Assembly (NCBI GenBank): GCA_029378245.1
Contig: JARKIF010000030.1
Coordinates: 186,001-250,000, forward strand
Direction: 5' to 3'
Source of the DNA: Roridomyces roridus
Lineage: Eukaryota; Basidiomycota; Agaricomycetes; Agaricales; Mycenaceae
Length of the DNA stretch: 64,000 nt
The notes under the pieces: generated by a model
What the model was told of the DNA's origin: nothing
What the model saw: the letters and a program-made list of their open reading frames with translations, nothing else
Database searches by the model: none
Shown here: positions 46,190-58,235 of the stretch, piece after piece
Layout: every line of letters begins with the position of its first letter
Position numbering within the stretch: the first letter of the stretch is position 1
Made by a program: the position numbers and the translations under genes

Positions 46190-46749
46190 ATGGCTGTACC
46201 TTCGCCAAACCTGCCTCCTGAACTTGAGAAAGAAATCTTCCAACACACCGCATACCTAGATCCCCGCTTTGTCCCGACACTGATGCTCGTAGCATGGCGC
46301 GTCAAAGAATGGTCGGTCTTTGAGCCTCGATCCACTGATTCATCGCTACCATGCCCTCCAGGGTCGAAGAGTCTCTCTATCGGGTCGTCATGTTGGCCGG
46401 AAGGCAGCCGTACGACCTCCATTTTCTCCAACAGAAATGGACAGACTTCTCTTACGACGACCCCGACTTGACGCATATCAAATCAATCCCACCAGCCCTC
46501 CTACGACGCTCAGTGTGCCATATGTACCTCGAAGCCATGCCCTCCAGCGTTGTGCGGTACCTCCTCGCCACATGCACCGCAGTCGAGGACCTCTGGCTCA
46601 ACTTTACAGCCACATTGGCATCCCTGGATCTCATCGCCGTGAATTCTCATGCTCTAGCGTTCGTATCAAAGACTCATCTGTGCGACCAAAACATCCCCAT
46701 CGTTTTGAATTCTTGGCTTAGCCCGTGCAATGGTGCGAAGGTTCGCTAA
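46190..46749 (+). pseudogene. Truncated LRR-like protein, relative of the 35.8 kb gene
   Basis: Exon 1 46190-46311, 50-nt GT-AG intron, exon 2 46362-46749; 169 aa. MAVPSPNLPPELEKEIFQHTAY and VPTLMLVAWRVKEW match the 35.8 kb gene, as do HMYLEAMPSSVVRYLL and CTAVEDLWLNF. The similarity stops after about residue 145 (LDLIAV), and the frame ends soon after, so about 45% of the usual length is missing. It may still be expressed as a short protein. Confidence 0.65.
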
Positions 46750-46949
46750 GCGACTTTGAAGCGACTCCGAGTTGAGCCCTCCGCCGAGAATCATTGACCT
46801 GACTCTGACACTTGGAGTGATGCGGAGAATGTGTACTTGTCCCAACGTAGTTCAATGTCCACGGGACTCCACCACGATTTGTGCTTTGTGCACAGTTGAA
46901 ATTCGCAAATTATTGCCATACTTGCACATGAGTTGTAGACAGCGAGGGT

Positions 46950-47215
46950 GAGTAATATACCCGCCGCTAGCAAAGTCGCTGGCGGCCACCGGTGGCTACC
47001 GATGGACACCGGCGGCCGTTGGTTGTCATTGTTTCCCAGCGAATCTGATGAATGTTGGTGATCGCCGTTGGCATTCATCAGATCACCCACTCAAGTTGAC
47101 GAGACGGCCTCCCCACTGGGTTCCAGTGGGAGGTAGCAAAGACTCGCTCAATGTTTCGAGAACTTATTCGGTTCATCGTTGCTTCTCATGATTTACAACC
47201 CCTGGCTGATCCATC
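46950..47215. repeat. Dispersed repeat, copy 2
   Basis: Similar to 24560-24830 over its full length (ATATACCCGCCGCT, GTCGCTGGCGGC, CACCGGCGGCCGT, GCATTCATCAGATCAC, CAAGTTGACGAGAC). The following 400 bp are rich in CCAGTGGATTCC/GGAATCCAGTGG words and may belong to the same element. Confidence 0.85.
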
Positions 47216-47830
47216 TGCGCGAATGAAGGGTTCAAGGTGATGTAACCCGTTCCTGCTTGCTGGTTTCCGACGGCTTCCAGGGGATTCCATTGGGTGAAGT
47301 ATTTCTTTGGTTGTAGGAATTAGATACAGTCACCAAATTGCTGAGGAACACAGAATGATTCACTGGAATCCGGTGGAATCCAGTGGATGCCGACGTTGGT
47401 TCAACGTGCCGATGTCATACTGCAACTCAAAGCTGTTCAAGTTGAACATCATGAACTCAAGAGCGCGAACAATGGCCGTAGAAATATCTCGAAAAAATAA
47501 AAGCCCACGCACCACCAGCCCACCCAAAACCCGCCACAGTCCATCATGAGCCAGTGGATTCCAGTGGAAATTGGTGTGACGCTCGGCGGCCGACGTTGTT
47601 GTCCGCCATCATCCAACGCCGATCCCTGCCGATCAGCCGTTTGACAGCTCCGCGTGTATTACTGGCGAGGGTGGGCGGGACGAAAAGACAATGATCATTG
47701 ATCCGAGGCGATGATCCGTCGTAACGCCGCATTGTTTGAGCCCTGAAATAGAAGAATCACCAGAATTTCCCATGCTCTCTGCCATCGGCAAAGATCCCTC
47801 TTACACTGTGACCACCATCTCGTCTGTATC
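47216..47830. other. No gene seen
   Basis: Possible continuation of the dispersed repeat to about 47670, then the promoter of the next gene. Confidence 0.35.
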
Positions 47831-49630
47831 ATGCCGCTGCCCAAGGTGCCCGAGAAATCCGGTTCGACTCGACCCAAATCGACACGAGGAACGTCGCAGC
47901 AGCGGAATCGGGGAAATCTAAACAGGACGGGTAAAATGACAGATGCCGATCTGGATGAAAAGGGTGCGTTGCAGTTCACTGCGACCCAATAAAGCTTACC
48001 CCACTTTATTTCAAGTGTCTGCGCCACACACCCTTGCCGACGAACACTCAACGACCGTGTCCCACAGGACACGCAGTAAATCCACGTGCATGCACTTCCC
48101 AGTCCCCTCAGAGGACGAGATGGATGTCGATTGGACTGTAGCCGTCGCGGATTTATCCCCCAACACGAGCCGATGGTCCTCAGAGACACTCGTCAACGCA
48201 GAACTTCGCGCCACGACGGTGACGCCATTCCAGTCTTATTACCCCTCAAAATCCACCACTCCCACACCGAGTCTCGGCAAACGCAAACGGTTTGTGCTGG
48301 ACCATGTCCTCGTCCCGCGGCTGTCGGCCATCCCGTCGTACAACGACCCGTTGAAAGATTTAAGGGAACGCAGGACGTATTCACGCAAGGACAAGAGAGC
48401 AAGGCTCGGGTCTGTGTCAACCGAGTCGGCTGGAATTCTTCGAGGTGGGACGAGTGCAGCGCTGAAGAGCGAGTCTCCGGATGTTTCGCAAGAATTCGCA
48501 GCTACGCCTCGACGCGACATCTTCCTGCCACCGAGCCAACTCACACCACCGGGATGTGACCTGTATGACACCGTCGAGTGGGAGACGGGTGTTTTTGATC
48601 AAGTCGACCCTCTGCCGCCCTTCCTTGAAGACGATGATGACTCGAATACATCTGACGCCGATGATTTCACTCCCGAATCTGAAATCGAGAGCCGTTGCGA
48701 CTCGATACTCAGGCGGCTGAGGGAAGAAAACTGCCAGCGGGAGGTAAAGCAGCAACTATACGACGCCGGGATATTTCATCTTCGGCCTTCAACAAGTTCC
48801 CTGGTTGAAGAATCGGACGAGATGGTCATCTTATGCTCCGAGGACGACGAGCTTCAAAACCCATGTGTGTATCAATTTTCAAATCCTCCCTGATCTTATT
48901 GACATCTCCCAGTCGTGCCGAGTGTGGAATTCAACACCGAGGACAACCCGATAACGGACACTTGGCCACCCATTTGCTCTCCTTCAGACGTGATTGCTTC
49001 CCCCCCAACCACCGATGCAATCGAACCTCGCGAACCGGTTGCAGGGCTGCGTTGTCGCGTACTCAAGCAGGAAGCGAGTCTCACTATGAGCCCGCATCTC
49101 CTCCAAGTCTCCCGCGACAGCCATGAGGACGTCGAATGTGATATGTTACCACCCATGTCCCCTGTGGACGTTCTGACCCACATTCGACCTCCTCGTAACA
49201 AGATTCCCCTGAGCGCGGAGCAAATGGACGTGGACGTGGAGATGTCTTCGGTCGTAGAGGGTGAGTTGCATTTCCTCTCTTGGAGGAGAACTTGCTTAGA
49301 CGGATTTGGTGTAGATTCAGATTCATTCTCGGTTCCCTTCTTGTTCGAATCCCCTCGAGACGACGGCTCACGATCAAGTCTGGACTCTTCTTCCAGTGGC
49401 ATTTGCAACGACGTCGACATCAACGGGTACTCATCCGAATCGCCGGAAGCACGCTGTCCGTGCGCGCAATGCACGCCCCAGCCCCTGCAGCGTGAGTATT
49501 CGATGAGCGTACATGCATATTCTTCTCTGACAAAACGATATGGAACGTAGGAGCGACGTCAAGGCAGGCCCAGCAAGAGACCCACCGGTTGTTTGGGATG
49601 GGCATCTTTTCGAATTCTCGGCGGAGGTGA
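47831..49630 (+). CDS. Low-complexity protein of unknown function
   Basis: Exons 47831-47963, 48016-48864, 48913-49260, 49315-49491, 49551-49630; 528 aa with all phases correct. Basic N-terminus (MPLPKVPEKSGSTRPKSTRG), then Ser/Thr/Pro and acidic tracts (FLEDDDDSNTSDADDFTPES), two MDVD-type motifs (EDEMDVDW, EQMDVDVEM), a nuclear-type KRKR stretch (GKRKRFVLDHVLVPR) and a CPCAQC pair near the C-terminus. Mostly disordered by composition. I recognise no domain. Probably nuclear (inference). It is convergent with the 51.3 kb gene, which also has MDVD/MEID motifs. Confidence 0.7.
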
Positions 49631-51280
49631 GGACCAACTCAAGTGAGGGTTGAAACGGTGCATGTGGCCAAGCGTTCGGAAACTGGAATACTAGCAAGCA
49701 GAAAGCAATTCATTTCGCGATACAAGAATGCACTATATGATGCCAGACGCAGCCTTCGAAAGCAACAGTGAGACGTCCAGCGTTCCGAGTCTTGACAGCT
49801 ATCGAATAACAAGGTCAGCTCGACAGCCTTGAGCATAGAACAGAGAGAAAACACACCAACGAATTCGACAGCAGACCACAGAACGAAAGAAAGGAGAGCG
49901 AATTCGGTCGTTGTGGACGGTCAGTACTTGAGTCTTCGATGCGCAGTCGGTTAGTGTCGGAGAGAGCCCAGGGAAGCGTCCTTCCTTGGTGTGGGTGGGG
50001 TTGAAGAAGTGGGCGGGGTTTCGCGGACGGGATGAGGGAGAAGGGCTTCGCGGCGGATTGAAGAAGAGGCCGTTGGTGTGTGTTGCGCGTCGCTGCCAGA
50101 AGGGCTTCATAAACATATTGAGGAAGAGTGGGTAGCGCGTCGAACCAAATCCAAACAAGCAACTAGCGGGCACGAGATCATGAGCTCTCTCTCTGTGGGA
50201 CCGCGACGGATAAAAGGCTCACCGTCATCCACAAACTCTAACAATCGTATCCAAGCAACGTCCCCAGTATTCTTTCTCCGTTCAAATCTAGACAGCGAGT
50301 GGTCAGCGTCAAGTCAGGAGACATGGGAATAGAAAAGGAGAACTCACGACGTATCACGTATGCAAAATTCCGAGTAAGCAAGCAACACCTTCTTCGTATA
50401 TCTATATCAACCGCCACCCCCCACATCTATCAGGCTCGTGAGCAGAGTTCGGCGAAGGACGCCAAGAAAGACTCACAATATAACTCCTGATCCACATCTC
50501 GACCGCCTCCCCCCACATCTAAGAGCCTTGGTCAGAAAGAAGATAAAGGAGGATACGGAAGCGGCGTACAATCAACTCGAAGCAAGTATTTCTTTCCAAA
50601 CCTGCAATGCAATCCGAGACAAACGTGAGCACTGCGCGTCATCATACGAAGAGAAGAAACTGACCAAGCAAGTATTCCGTATCCAATCCAGCAAGCAACA
50701 CCTTCGTACATCGACCGCCACCCCCCACATCTATGGACGCCGTGAGCAGAGTATGATGGAACGACCGATGAAGGACTTACAATAAGCTCCTTATCGGCAT
50801 ATCGACCGCCTCCCCCCACATCTAGGAGCCTGGGTCAGGACGAGGATCAAAGGGAAAGTGGAGCCAGCGTACCACTGAGATTCAAGCACTGTACTTCATT
50901 CTATTCCACGCCTTCAATACGCAAAGTGTCAGAGCTGCGCGTCAGATATAAGAGCAGGAAGAACTCACCCAAGCAAATTGAATATTGATTCCGTAACCAA
51001 GCAAGAGACACCTCATACCAGCAGCAAATAACGTCCCCTACAGCCAAAGACATCGTCAGCGGACATGAAAAGGAAGCGAAGAACAAGACATGCCTTTTTT
51101 CGTTCGCCGTCGAGATCTAGCAAATCGTCCCCGGATGGAGTAAAAAAAGAGTATAGATCAAGCACCGTAACCTAGACGTCCTCATGAGAAATCGCCACAA
51201 AAGAACGGCGAGAGACGCACCAGCAATTTTTTTGTTCTTTTCTTCATCTTCACGACCCCACGTTCCCGAAAAGCTGGCGC
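49631..51280. other. Intergenic between convergent genes, with a tandem duplication
   Basis: No gene seen apart from the repeat at 50395-50850. Numerous short purine-rich stretches. Confidence 0.45.
50395..50850. repeat. ~306-bp tandem duplication with CCCCCCACATCTA motifs
   Basis: ACCGCC(A/T)CCCCCCACATCTA occurs at about 50409, 50503, 50717 and 50808, i.e. twice in each of two ~306-bp copies; AGCAAGCAACACCTTC and GTGAGCAGAGT are also shared by both copies. Confidence 0.8.
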
Positions 51281-51829
51281 CTAAACTCTTCTCCGACCCT
51301 TGAGCCGCGCTGTCGATGGGTACGGCTGGGCGTTCTCCTTTCCTTGACTCTTGCACGTCTTGAGAGTGCGGTACGCGCCGCCGCCGCCGTTGCCGTTGTT
51401 CACGGGCTTGAGGATCTTTATGTGCTTGGTCTTGGGCTTGCGCAGGACGGTGTCGACATCCATGGGCGTGTCGACGTTGGCAATGTCCGTGTCAATTTCC
51501 ATCGGTACTGGAGGCGCAGGCGCAGGCGGTGGAGGAGGAGGTGAAGGCAGAGACCATGCAGGCTGGTATAAGACGTGGATCGGGGCGGGTGTGCGTGGCG
51601 GGAGGGCAGCGAGTCCGCGTCGAGCTTGATATCCGTGCATGAGCGAGGACCTGGGAATACGAGGGCGGGCCCGAGTTGGCGCGAGCTGTAGGCGTTTTGC
51701 GGGTCGGTCGCCGCCGTAGTCGTCCAGCTTGCGCGAGACCTTGTTGAGGCTGAGGGAGGAAAAGGTGAGGTCGAAGCCTCGGGGAAGGGGCGAGGCTGTC
51801 GGATTGAATAAGAAGCTGGGCGCAGACAT
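51281..51829 (-). CDS. Proline-rich small protein of unknown function
   Basis: Single exon, ATG at 51829, 182 aa. N-terminus MSAPSFLFNPTASPLPRGFD, then RPAKRLQLAP (possible nuclear signal), a PPPPPPAPAPP tract, MEID and MDVD acidic motifs, and a basic C-terminus (KPKTKHIKILKP ... LKGRRRV) with KENAQPYPSTAR. No domain recognised. Low-complexity composition resembles the neighbour at 47.8-49.6 kb. Confidence 0.6.
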   Translation of the reverse strand: MSAPSFLFNPTASPLPRGFDLTFSSLSLNKVSRKLDDYGGDRPAKRLQLAPTRARPRIPRSSLMHGYQARRGLAALPPRTPAPIHVLYQPAWSLPSPPPPPPAPAPPVPMEIDTDIANVDTPMDVDTVLRKPKTKHIKILKPVNNGNGGGGAYRTLKTCKSQGKENAQPYPSTARLKGRRRV

Positions 51830-52533
51830 TGTGGTGTGTAGAGTAGAGAGACGATGAGGGTGGCTCAAGCGAGACATATTTGATGAGCTGACGCTTGTTG
51901 TCGTCGGCGCAATCGGCACGTCAGTGAACCATTGATGGCGCATCATTCGGTCTTGGGCTCCAGAAGGCTCGGTTCAAGCATCCAAGTCTACGCAGTGGAA
52001 AATCGTCTCAGACTGTTCGATGACGTCCATTCAACTCACCTCTCTGCAACTCGATCGGAATCATCGGATCGGTGGAACCGGCAGGCACGGAAGCTCCACT
52101 CCAAAGTCTCGCGATTGCAGGAACGAACAAAACATGTTCCTTCCCCTGAGTAGAGAAGATCTAGAGGTGACGTATACCCGACTGTTTCTGCCGACTTGGC
52201 TTGATTATTCAATGTTGGAATTCGGTGCTGTGAATCGATTCGCCGATGTAATTAGTATTCCACCTGCTTTGTAAGGACCTTGAGGAATACGCAAGCCAAG
52301 GGGTGAAAAAGGGACTCCAGACAGGGAGAGCTCCCGCGGAATCATCGACCTCCGGTACCCCTAAAGCTGTGTTTTCGATCTCCTGTTGCCTCCCCTGTGT
52401 CGTCTCCGGTGGGGTACATAGCCAGCGGGTGTACTCCACCCAAAATCATCCGTTGCTCCCACCCACCACCCTTCTCACTCACCGTGGTTGCCTCCTGATT
52501 CACATACTTCCCTCCAACCATCCTTCACCTACC
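51830..52533. other. Intergenic, divergent promoters
   Basis: No feature recognised. Confidence 0.35.
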
Positions 52534-52779
52534 ATGTTGACCACCGCCTCGCACCCCGTCCTCGTCGAAGTGACGGTCCACGAGCCCACCATCAGCGTCT
52601 CCCGCCCTCCTTCAATGGAGGAGGTCCAGTTCCTCATCGGCTTCGAGGCACTCATGGACCACCGCGAGCTCGCGAGTATGAGCCGTGCCGCATATACGGC
52701 CCAGGAGTCTCGTGCACGTCGCCCTGCAGCGGCAGTCCGTTCGAGACGCACGCCGTCACCCACCGAATCGGCGTTTTGA
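52534..52779 (+). CDS. Small protein, 81 aa, unknown
   Basis: ATG in ACCATG context; MLTTASHPVLVEVTVHEPT..., a helical middle (MEEVQFLIGFEALMDHRELA) and an Arg/Ser-rich end (RSRRTPSPTESAF). No intron, no domain known. Could be a spurious frame, but the start context and distance from neighbours are reasonable. Confidence 0.4.
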   Translation: MLTTASHPVLVEVTVHEPTISVSRPPSMEEVQFLIGFEALMDHRELASMSRAAYTAQESRARRPAAAVRSRRTPSPTESAF

Positions 52780-53040
52780 ACGCTCGGGGCCCAGGTTCAG
52801 AAACATCATTAATCCCATACCCAGACTTGTGTATAGCTAGACATCCGTGCTTTCCTCTGCTTTGCCATTATACAACCTTGTAATTGTAATTTACCGCGCA
52901 CTGTACTCGCCACTCGTGTTTAACTTATACACCTTGGAATTCGAAACCAAAACAGACCAACATACTTCACAGATTCACAAAAAAAGTACACAAATCCAAG
53001 ACGATTCCTTCCTTCCTTCTCGATCCCACCGACAGCCAGC
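52780..53040. other. Short spacer
   Basis: Likely 3' UTRs of the flanking convergent genes. Confidence 0.3.
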
Positions 53041-53781
53041 TTACGCGCCATACGGCGCCACAACCTCCCACTTCCTCACAAACTCCACAATCCGCTTATT
53101 AAACGGCTCAGGCCCACACCCCGTCGTCGCATTCACAGCCGCTCTGTGGTCCTCGCTCTCGCCAATCTCGAAGACCCACCGGCCTTGATACCTGTCCAGG
53201 GAATTCAAATCAGCCACTACTAAAGAAGAAGAAGACGATGGGGGGAGGAAGGAATCCGACGTACGTTCCGAGGACGGACGTGTCCAAGAGGGCTTCAAAG
53301 AACAAACCAGGGAAGAACCCGCACAGGTTAGTGTCCGGGCCAGATTCGAGGCTACATTAAAATCTCATCAGCCACCATCCGAATGAATAAACGCAACGGC
53401 AGCTCACCCGAAAATGAACTCCTCGTCACCCCCAGGCGGGGTCTCAAACACAGTAATATTCTTCGCAAACCCATCAAACGCGATCTGCGCGTCTCCTTCG
53501 ACGGGGAACTGAATCCCAAGGTCGGCAAAGTCGCCCTGCGTAACCGTCTTGTTGACGATGAGGTTGGCTGGGGAGGGTCGGAATGGCCCGACAGTCACAG
53601 TGATCGGCGGCGTATCCTGGCGCGCCGCCAAAGCACCCGACCCAGCCACCGTGCCAATGGTGCCTTGAATGACCTTGAAGTTCCCACTGCCGGTGGTGAT
53701 CTTTCCAGGGAAAGTGGGTGTAGCGGATACGAGCGCGCCGACGAGGAGGAGGGCGAATTTAGCAAAAGCAGTAAAGTGCAT
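53041..53781 (-). CDS. Secreted protein of unknown function
   Basis: Exons (minus) 53781-53408, 53351-53265, 53191-53041; 203 aa, phases consistent. Signal peptide MHFTAFAKFALLLVGALVSA, with cleavage likely near ATPTF. The mature part has two N-glycosylation-type sites (VNKT, KNIT) and two Cys (NLCGFF, TGCGPE) that could pair. Ends EVVAPYGA. No known domain. The gene looks intact. Confidence 0.7.
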
Positions 53782-54477
53782 CGTTGAATGTCCTGGTCAA
53801 TCCATGAAGACCCGCAAACCTTTTATACCCTTGGACTCCCTCCTCGTCGAAGAGAAGGTAATCCAACTCCGCCCGAAAGAAGATCGAACAAACGGTCATG
53901 GCCATCCAAGACCGTCGTGAGCTCAAGTCCAACTCCGCAGCACGTTCAAACCTTGCTCCGCAGCACTCCTCGAGCTTCGATTCATCGTGATGGTGGCATG
54001 TCGAGAACTGTCCATGTGTTCCTCCTCGGCGGGTGTCTAAATACTAAAAAGGAGCATTGCTTCCGATCATGAGCGTCCCGCGCCTTGATCTTTGGAGTCG
54101 TTGCAACCGACGAGCGCCCTTGACGCCAAGAGTGCGAGATAAGTAACCAAAAGCTAGAAACTCAGGCTCGGGTGGGCACTTGAAAGAAGTCGAGCAACAT
54201 CTTCCCCTTCCTTGTCCTTCGTCAACCACGGAACCGGAACTAATGATACTCTCAGTCATACGTATCAAAATGAACACTCCACAATTCTCACCGCCGAGGC
54301 TTTTGTTCTCTATTTAGTAGCCAGTGTGAAAGAACAAAGTCATCAGAATCTTCATGCAGAGCTTCTTTCCGCAGTCGTAACCAACCACGCCTGTCTACGC
54401 TCTCTCGTGGAGTCTAAAGGAATGAGCATTAACTCATAAATTATTAAAACGAGTTAGTAAAAGTCCGCGGTGCGTCT
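53782..54477. other. Intergenic, no gene seen
   Basis: Holds the promoter of the secreted protein gene and the 3' flank of the Iml2-like gene. Confidence 0.35.
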
Positions 54478-57129
54478 CTACAGCCGTTTGGTATGAATAC
54501 CTTCGAGAGCCGCATTTGTCCGCACATGAAGCGCGTTCTGTTGTTGCTCCGTCAGAAGCCTGCAGCCAGGGGAGTCTGATACGTTACCTGCATGCTGTAC
54601 TTTCCCTACAGCCGCAAAAGAAATCACCAGGCACGTCAGACAGATGGAGAGAACCAAGGAAAGAAACGTAAACAGACCTTCCTACCCGACGGCCCAACCT
54701 CGAGGTACTTGCCTATTCATTCCCAAAACTGTCAGATAGATACTCACACCAACGTTCGACGAACCAACGCACCGGAAAGCACCAGCTCGAAATGTCTCCT
54801 CGCCTCCTTCTCATCACCCAGCCTCGCGAGCAACCGACCGAGTTCAAAGTCTGCGTGCATCAAATTTAAATCCACACTCAGAGAAAAGAAAAAGAGTGTG
54901 ATGAGACGTACGTGAATTATACACCACATAATGATCAAACTCGATCTTCTCGCCGTGCTCAAACACAGCTTCAAACGCCTCCCGGGAGGCTTTGGCTGCA
55001 TCGTCCCGAGCCATCTGGGGCACCTCCTCCTCCGGTCCGAGCACATCGTCGGAGTTCTGTGTCGTCAGTTGCGTCGTCAAGAACACGTGGAGGAAGAAGA
55101 GGGGGAACACGCACAGGGAACGCAACGTATCGCAAACACAGGCCCTCCAAATATTTCGCCAAACACCAATCGTCCCAATACCCCTGCGCACTCTCGCCTT
55201 TCTCCTTGAGGTTGACGAGCTCAGCGCGCAGGGAAGGCAACATCCGCTCCTCAATGACGCTCCGCGGCGGCGCACGTGCGATACCAGAAAAGACAGCGCT
55301 CAGCTCGAGCGTGGGGAGTAGTAGACGTCCCTTTTGGGAAAGACATTTGCGCGCTTTGCGGGCGACGAATTTCTGTCGAGTGTATCAGTTTGGCAGAAGA
55401 GGCTCAGGACCCAAACGCACCTCAAGCGGGATCGACTTGCCCGCAATCTTCTGCCTCAGCTCAGGCACGCGCTCCATAAGCTTCATCGCCTCCTCCTTCC
55501 TCTTCCCCGTCCCATCCTCCTCCTTTACTTCCCCCTCACTACTCGCCAACAAACAAACCGCCATCCCATACGTATAAATACACTTACTCCACGTCGCCTC
55601 CTTCTCCAACACCCTCCAACACGCTAAACTCTCCTCCACATCCGCAAGGTTCATATTTGCCAACGCCATCTCCCAATACGATATATGATGTAGGTTGCGG
55701 TATTGCGATTGCGCGGCAATAGCTTGCCTATGGTACGCAATGGAATGGGCGGGTTGGCACCGAACAGTCGAGAGGAGGCCAGCGAAAAAGAGGAAGAAGA
55801 CGCCTGCATCATCGGTGAGAACAGAAGTGCAATGTGAAAACGACTAACCCTCTGGATAGCGCTTCAAATTCCAATTCACAATCCGCGCCGCCATGGAAAC
55901 ATCCACGCACTCGAACGTGAAGCTCCCAAGTGCCAAATGAAACACGACCAGCGCCAAGTCGCATAGAGCGCGTCGCGCACCTTCTTGCGCGGTCGAGATG
56001 TCGGGCGAGACGTTCTCCCTGTCCCCATCCACACCGTTAACGGACGAGTCGTTCTTCTTCTCTGAATCCCTACTCGGCCTGGACGTGGATGGTCCACCCC
56101 ACCCACCCGCTCGCCCGAGAATGTCCAACGCTTCGGCACGATCGGCAGCGTACCCAAACATCTCGACGAGATTGATCACGCGGGCGGGGAGGAGCGAGAT
56201 GATGAGGCTGCTCAGGCCCGTGCCGAGATAGACGCCCGAACGAAAGTGTGCGTCGATAGCGGGTGATTCGATGCGCTCACCAGGAGTGGCGGAGGCGGCG
56301 TACTCTGCGTCGACGGTGGTGATGTACTTGTAAAGTGTACGGTAGATGCCGATGACGGTCCGGAGGTTGAGGCTAGGAAAGAGTCAGAGGGAGGCGGGTG
56401 ACGCGTAGTGATGAGAACGGACGCCTCTTTGATAAACGCCAGCCAGTCGCCAGAGTAGACGATCCCAATGATGGCCTTGCGGTTGTTTGGAAGAGAGTAA
56501 GTATGAGCAAAGTTCAGACGACGCACCTTCTCGACCAGACTCTCCGCATAAATGAGCTCGGCATGGCGCTCAACGTCCGTCATTGTCTTGATCCATCCCA
56601 CTCCGGTTGTATTCAGACTCGACACACTGCGGGTCGAGAATCAGGTTCCGGCCTCCGCCGACGCCGGGAATAGACGTACACGTAGCCCGCCAGCCGCGAT
56701 GTGAGATACGGTGCCTTTTTGCGGTGCTGTGAAGCGATGACGACGCACTGCTTTGTGTGCTCCAGCGCAGCAAGAAGGTCCTGCGCGTGACCTTGTCAGC
56801 TGAAGAGTAGGCATCGAGTGGAACGACGACGCACCTCGTCCGCAAACGACATGACACCCTTCATGCACTGAATCAGACCAACGGCCGACGCAAAATACAG
56901 CCGTTGCCTGCGTAGGATTCAGGTCCGGAGGATGCCACCCCTAATAAGCGCCGCACCTTTTCTTATCGTTCTCGCTCATGTATTCCTCCGCCTCCACCAT
57001 CTTGCTGGATAGGAAAAGATTCAGTGCATAGGCGGCGCTGGGTATGTCGTCGAGGGCTTTGGCGGGGTTATAGGGCGCTTTCACGGGCACTGGTGACGTG
57101 TAGATCGACTGATAGGATGTGCTGGCCAT
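54478..57129 (-). CDS. IML2: Iml2/TTC39 family TPR protein (inclusion body clearance type)
   Basis: Start at 57129 (MASTSYQSIYTS), stop at 54478. Many short introns; the first exons are 57129-56957, 56907-56835, then segments with DLLAALEHTKQCVVIASQHRK, VGWIKTMTDVERHAELIYAESL, IIGIVYSGDWLAFIKEA, NLRTVIGIYRTLYKYI, FRSGVYLGTGLSSLIISLLP, INLVEMFGYAADRAEALDIL, HSIAYHRQAIAAQSQYRNL, SYWEMALANMNLADVEESLACW, WDDWCLAKYLEGL, EFDHYVVYNS, DFELGRLLARLGDEKEARRHFELVL and the end NALHVRTNAALEGIHTKRL. This order is that of the fungal Iml2 family, whose yeast member acts in lipid-droplet-linked clearance of protein inclusions. A variable linker GGWGGPSTSRPSRDSEKKN sits mid-protein. No lesion seen; internal exon edges were only partly worked out. 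Confidence 0.85.
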
Positions 57130-57393
57130 GGTGACGGGGGGTATTCGCAGTTAGAAGTGGATGTAGGTAGGTGAAATGCGCATCGATGGGGGGAGAGACT
57201 TCTAGGTATCGTTTGCTGAGCAACGTTGGGGAGATGGTGGAGGGCAAGGGGTATTGTCGGAAGAATGGTCCGAGATTGCAAATGATTGACCCATGTGGCA
57301 AAAGTGGCATGCATCAGGAGGGTAAGTAGAGCGTCAGCCCAACAATCTCTGTTTCGAAAGAGTTTATCGAGCATCGTCGGCAGCGCACGCCGC
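57130..57393. other. Promoter region of the Iml2-like gene
   Basis: Upstream flank; no specific motif assigned. Confidence 0.3.
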
Positions 57394-57960
57394 TACACAC
57401 AGGGGGGATCTACCGTGGCACTTTTTTGTGTGTGCCAAGGTGGCACTTGGCGCGTAGTTGGCATGTGGAGGTAAAACCACGTGCCTTTGGTGCTCCCTTG
57501 ATGTGCGTGAGTTCGAATCTGCACATATGCATCCTTTTTCTCTGCTCGGCACATTTGGTGATTATGAGCCTCAAACACCCGGTTTACAATTCAAATAAAA
57601 TGTACAGAGTACTGCCTGACCCATTGAGTGAGTTCACAATGTGATTCGGAGGATGTTGGGCGGTGTCATTGGGTATTTCCGCACCTGGGTCACTCCATTT
57701 CCGTGGAACAGGCAGGGCCACAGCACGAAGGGCATTAACAGTAATTTTGCAGATACTCAAGGCCCTGTATGTGGAAACCCACTCCCTCAAGAAATAATAT
57801 CTTCCAAGACATCACAAAGTGCCCGGCCAATTGTGAAAGCCGGGGAATAAATCAAATTCCCACAAAATGTCCAACTTCCGGCCAACCACGCACCAAGTGC
57901 CACGCAAGTGCTACCTTGGCACACGAGGCCAAGTGCCACGCTTGATGCCCCCTGTGTGTA
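57394..57960. mobile_element. MITE, about 565 bp, TA-flanked
   Basis: Terminal inverted repeats of about 65 bp, imperfect, both beginning TACACACAGGGGG and containing CGTGGCACTT and GTGTGCCAAGGT. The outer TA (57394-57395, 57959-57960) may be the target duplication. No coding capacity. Sits in the spacer upstream of the Iml2-like gene. Confidence 0.8.
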
Positions 57961-58235
57961 CATGGCCGTTCGGAACAGGCGGTTATTTGTTTGGCAGGAC
58001 CATCGGCATCGGCACGTGTTGATGGATTACTGATCCAGCTGATCTCACGAAATTCACAACATTTTCAACACCTAAAGACACATTTCTGTACGCAAACAAC
58101 AAGAAATTGAAGAGATGCGATTCCGTCCTCCCGCGAATTTCAGCCATACTCAAGCTATCCGGGGAACCTGTGGGATGGTGAGCCATTTGAAATTCCCAGT
58201 GGTATTGCACATCAAAGACTCACACCTCGAAACGC
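57961..58235. other. Short spacer
   Basis: No feature recognised. Confidence 0.3.

Noticed and set aside
49631..50390. Continuation of the 47.8 kb gene
   Set aside because: The frame ends at 49630 after a well-placed last exon; nothing further joins in phase.
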